From Hankyongella ginsenosidimutans (GTDB lineage Bacteria; Pseudomonadota; Alphaproteobacteria; Sphingomonadales; Sphingomonadaceae), in assembly GCF_005144965.1 (NCBI RefSeq), contig NZ_CP039704.1:248001-312000 (forward strand): a stretch of DNA of 64,000 bases, in the 5' to 3' direction. Both the position numbers and the translations under genes were made by a program. Below, in pieces: positions 63,578 through 64,000 of this stretch (positions within the stretch are counted from its first letter, which is position 1; each line of letters opens with the position of its first letter). The notes under the pieces were generated by a model. That model was not told the DNA's origin. It was given only the letters and a program-made list of their open reading frames with translations, and made no database searches.

Positions 63578-64000
63578 GACCTGCTCCTTTTCTCCTCGAC
63601 CATTCGAGGACGACGCCTCGACGACGGGCGGCGGAGCGGCTGTCAGGGCTGCCGAAGGCACCGCGAAGCGGCGGCGGAGGAACCGATTTTGTTGGCTTGG
63701 CTGCAAACAAACGCGCGCGCGAAGCGCGCTCATTATCAACAAAATTGGAGGGCCGCCGGCCTTGATAGCCGTTCCGGCGGCCGTCATGCTGGGCCTTGCC
63801 GAGACGAGCCCCAACCCCGCCCGACAATCATCGCTCTCGTGGTATCGACCCACTCGACAGCGTGACGAAGATGCTGCTCGGGCGCGGTGCAGCCGGTGCG
63901 CCGGTTGGCATCGAAGACGTTCGCATGACGAAGAATAGCGGCGTGTTCGGCGGCAGGGCCAATTGCGGTTTTGCGGCTGTCTCGCCGGCCACGGTCGCCA
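63578..64000. other. Gap with inverted repeats and an unassigned open frame at the window edge
   Basis: 423 bases. Inverted repeats lie at 63683-63748 (listed separately) and at about 63750-63783 (GGCCGCCGG with CCGGCGGCC). From GTG 63862 a plus-strand frame (VTKMLLGRGAAGAPVGIEDV) stays open to the edge and could be the start of a gene, but I cannot identify it and the other strand is also open. Confidence 0.4.
63683..63748. repeat. Long inverted repeat with a GC hairpin at its centre
   Basis: CCGATTTTGTTG (63683-63694) pairs with CAACAAAATTGG (63737-63748) at 11 of 12 positions; a GCGCGC/GCGCGC stem lies between the arms. It sits upstream of the gene at 63133-63577 and could be an operator or a bidirectional control region. 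Confidence 0.5.

Overview
The window is GC-rich DNA from an alphaproteobacterium. The evidence is the syntenic block dnaE, lolD/lolC, proS, DUF1467, rnj, coaX, birA, nuoN to nuoA, together with RNase J, a short class of ProRS, and several families of GC-rich palindromic intergenic repeats. I cannot place it more precisely than class. Almost every long gene is broken by one or more single-base frameshifts. Where I worked them out, most are repaired by adding or removing one base, usually in a short homopolymer. They occur equally in essential genes (dnaE, proS, nuoA-N) and in the mobile element, so I read them as sequencing or assembly errors and annotate the genes as whole CDSs, giving the approximate shift positions.

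Region 1 (1-12331, minus strand) is a polyamine region. It holds a putrescine aminotransferase (spuC, cut by the window edge), puuD, the four genes of a putrescine ABC importer (potG, potI, potH, potF) and two tandem gamma-glutamylpolyamine synthetases (puuA-like). Next come a 2OG-Fe(II) oxygenase-like gene, a secreted PhoX-like PEP-CTERM protein with an AT-rich promoter region, a GST, and puuB. puuB overlaps the stop codon of dnaE. Together these genes import putrescine and convert it to GABA or gamma-aminobutyraldehyde.

Region 2 (12331-25658) is housekeeping: dnaE, yceI, lolD-lolC-proS (overlapping), two intergenic palindromes, a small secreted protein, a plus-strand DUF3800 gene, a DUF1467 membrane protein, a lipoprotein, RNase J, pantothenate kinase III and biotin ligase.

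Region 3 (25655-41568) is the complete 14-gene nuo operon for respiratory complex I, transcribed on the minus strand from nuoA to nuoN. It carries four extra small genes: a coiled-coil ORF between nuoC and nuoD, two tiny membrane ORFs between nuoE and nuoF, and a GIY-YIG nuclease gene between nuoF and nuoG. The nuclease gene is framed by nested REPIN-like palindromic repeats. A plus-strand SDR gene follows divergently.

Region 4 (about 42953-64000, continuing past the edge) is an integrative and conjugative element. Its left end is a 23-bp tRNA 3'-end att core. Then come a tyrosine recombinase carrying a 31-bp tandem duplication, an AlpA-like regulator, DUF2274 and a complete Tn4371-type mating-pair set (trbI, G, F, L, J, E, D, C, B) with a CopG-like gene and traG. 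Next is cargo: a RES/Xre toxin-antitoxin pair and a two-gene ATPase plus HNH nuclease module resembling a Septu (PtuAB)-type defence system with an unusual N-terminal domain. A VirD2-like relaxase, a putative oriT region and a conserved-looking ICE gene complete the visible part. The ATPase-HNH module and the repeat-framed GIY-YIG cassette are the best candidates for undescribed biology.
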